Source of the DNA: Gordionus sp. m RMFG-2023
Lineage: Eukaryota > Nematomorpha > Gordioida > Chordodea > Parachordodidae
DNA length: 64,000 nucleotides
Assembly (NCBI RefSeq): GCF_954871325.1
Contig: NC_088776.1
Coordinates: 17,298,052-17,362,051 of the forward strand
Direction: 5' to 3'
The translations under genes were made by a program, and so were the position numbers. The first letter of the stretch is position 1. Each line of letters begins with the position of its first letter. A model generated the notes under the pieces. The model saw only the letters and a list, made by a program, of their open reading frames with translations, was not told the origin of the DNA and made no database searches. Positions 63,830-64,000 of the stretch are shown here, in pieces.

Positions 63830-64000
63830 CCTTCGGAGTCCTTAGCAAGGATGAAATTACTGACTCCTGCCTCTGAAGATAACGTCAACAAAGAGTTATT
63901 GTTTGTCACATATATATTCGGGCACACTCGCATCACATGGTTTCCTTCACACGACCAGCATTCTAACCTTCTTTTCTTAACCATCTCTGATTCCCATTGT
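63830..64000 (-). pseudogene. Second zinc-knuckle fragment at the right edge (fossil)
   Basis: On the minus strand the sequence reads EMVKKRRLECWSCEGNHVMR then VCP, a C-x2-C-x4-H-x4-C knuckle, and continues open to a stop near 63815. Such a knuckle fits the nucleocapsid part of an LTR-type element whose rest lies beyond 64000. Confidence 0.5.

Noticed and set aside
1-64000. CRISPR array, tRNA, rRNA or bacterial operon
   Set aside because: No regular short repeats with spacers, no cloverleaf sequence and no rRNA blocks were recognised; gene structure is spliced and eukaryotic.

Overview
This is a stretch of nuclear DNA from an animal. It is very AT-rich, and its genes are split by many introns with GT...AG borders. 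Two host genes can be read. The first is the 3' half of 5-aminolevulinate synthase (ALAS) on the plus strand (670-3194, six exons, 5' end beyond the left edge). The second is most of a very large Mediator subunit 12 gene (MED12) on the minus strand (61278 down to the stop at 22967; 27 exons located, first exons beyond the right edge). I read both by eye against remembered animal sequences. Exon phases agree at every junction except one MED12 gap between 54574 and 60430, where at least one short exon is missing from my model. The C-terminal end of ALAS and the LCEWAV and HEAT-like blocks of MED12 are of animal type. I cannot name the species: the composition and the mix of hAT, MULE, LINE and Tc1 elements would suit several AT-rich invertebrates. 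Layout: 1-3194, ALAS. 3195-22966, a repeat-filled gap between the two convergent genes. It holds a 124-bp hAT MITE, a decayed hAT element with a short LTR element inside it, a 2.6-kb intron-bearing hAT element, two copies of a LINE with a YLDD reverse transcriptase (one split by another hAT element near its start codon), a foldback repeat, a 542-bp tandem dimer and a further hAT fragment. 22967-61278, MED12. All insertions recognised here lie in introns: a 431-bp hAT MITE, a near full-length 4.2-kb LINE with a 15-bp target-site duplication and a hAT insertion inside it, a truncated hAT element, a LINE remnant containing a transposon with roughly 500-bp terminal inverted repeats and a transposase I cannot assign, a Tc1/mariner remnant, and a head-to-head pair of MULE-like elements. 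61279-64000, fragments of retrovirus-like elements (zinc-knuckle and protease region) flanked by inverted repeats, plus another zinc-knuckle fragment at the right edge. The two host genes have unrelated jobs. ALAS makes the first haem precursor in mitochondria. MED12 belongs to the CDK8 kinase module of Mediator in the nucleus. Their convergent arrangement gives no sign of joint regulation. I found no tRNA, rRNA, CRISPR array or bacterial-type operon. The most unusual items are the unassigned TIR transposon (44591-47565), the MULE palindrome, the membrane-plus-zinc-knuckle ORF at 62503, and the enlarged Asn/Gln-rich MED12.
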